Source: Oncomelania hupensis
Taxonomy: Eukaryota; Mollusca; Gastropoda; Littorinimorpha; Pomatiopsidae
Direction of reading: 5' to 3'
DNA length: 64,000 nucleotides
Assembly: GCA_036898135.1 (NCBI GenBank)
Contig: CM072522.1
Location: forward strand, 29,540,435-29,604,434
Shown here: piece after piece, positions 63,459 to 64,000 of the stretch
How positions within the stretch are numbered: position 1 is the first letter of the stretch
How the letters are laid out: the number at the start of each line of letters is the position of its first letter
Made by a program: the position numbers and the translations under genes
Notes under the pieces: model-generated
Told to the model about the DNA's origin: nothing
Database searches by the model: none
What the model saw: only the letters and a program-made list of their open reading frames with translations

Positions 63459-64000
63459 AGGCATGCCTACCCGTACGGAATTTCCGTATTTTTTCCGGAA
63501 ATTTGACAAACTTGGCAAGCGCTACGGAAAATACGGATATTTGTTTAATGGTCCGGAAATAAATAAAAACAACATTTGGAGAAAAAAAATGGAACTCGCT
63601 GGCCTGTGATAATGCACTGCGTGACCTTTTTCCGAAAACAGACAAACCCAGTTAAATGCCACAATGCACAGTCACAGTAGAGACACGTGGCATCGAAGTT
63701 TTGGGTAGAGGCACCGAAGTTTGCCAAACCAGTTTTTGCGCCGTCGCAGTGAAGATCAGTGCCCGTGACACAGAATTCAAAACATGGCATCCAAACGAAT
63801 GGCTACACAAAGTGATTGTGAATCTGAATCTTCAAATAAACGGCGCAAGGTTCAGACATATTTTGCCTTGTATTCGGAAAAGTGTCCTTTCGTTATTCGC
63901 GGGAGCACTGACTCAAAAGTACGATTTGTGCCAATTAGTTTGGCATCTCAGTGGTGATATGAACGACACCAAGCTGCAAGTGGAAGGACCACAGCATATC
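63459..64000 (+). mobile_element. DNA transposon of the CAG-TGCCTACC family, left part
   Basis: Starts CAGGCATGCCTACC, like the other family ends, then has sub-terminal CCGTATTTT and CCGGAAATTTG motifs as in 5668-6043. The right end lies beyond the window. It carries a transposase-like N-terminus at 63784. Confidence 0.6.
63784..63957 (+). pseudogene. DNA-transposase N-terminal fragment
   Basis: 57 codons from ATG: MASKRMATQSDCESESSNKR, RRKVQTYFALYSEKCPF, then SLASQW and TGA. The layout (acidic/basic start, YF box, expected C-x2-C) fits the BED/TTF-type N-terminus seen in the related elements, but the cysteine pair is lost and a stop follows. Confidence 0.45.

Overview
The window looks like a piece of an animal nuclear genome, most likely a mollusc or other lophotrochozoan (inference). 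Genes are split by long introns with GT..AG ends. Between the exons lie tRNA-derived SINEs, truncated LINEs, MITEs, micro- and minisatellites and one full-length LTR retrotransposon. I see no prokaryotic features, no rRNA and no stand-alone tRNA gene.

The cellular content is a head-to-tail cluster of three paralogous C2H2 zinc-finger genes, all on the minus strand. Gene A runs from exon 1 at 28309-28068 leftward through 26775-26629, 24313-23392, 12796-12569, 6587-6516, 2423-1989 and 340-26, and continues off the left edge. It has at least 13 complete fingers. Gene B appears complete: 52677-52433, 50451-50306, 46271-46169, 45647-44778, 41724-41578, 41196-41125 and 36008-35541, with 10 fingers. 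Gene C has only its last three exons in the window: 63275-63129, 62489-62418 and 61496-60897. Splicing was checked by phase arithmetic and by finger spacing. Introns cut through fingers at three fixed places, all in phase 0, and every junction restores C-x2-C-x12-H-x3/4-H. Genes A and B share a novel-looking N-terminal part (a SUMO-type motif, a helical segment, a four-cysteine motif, then a basic GRP stretch) and a similar promoter (ACGCATGC plus two opposed CCAAT boxes).

An intact Ty3/gypsy-type retrotransposon (16694-23231, plus strand) sits antisense in intron 3 of gene A. Its 617-bp LTRs look identical and it has a TAGTA target duplication. The 1514-codon ORF carries Gag, protease, integrase, reverse transcriptase and RNase H in that order, i.e. 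integrase before reverse transcriptase as in copia and the Gmr1 group. The leader holds five perfect heat-shock-element triplets. There is no in-frame ATG until codon 402.

The rest is layered mobile DNA: three degraded LINE copies plus truncated tails; piggyBac-like relics; a roughly 2-kb solo LTR (31853-33858) with an ACCTC duplication; and three small DNA-transposon families that I could delimit by their ends and their 5-, 6- or 7-bp target duplications. Several nested insertions can be ordered. A broken plus-strand gene (54624-56188) and a broken THAP-domain gene (59735-60192) lie between genes B and C.
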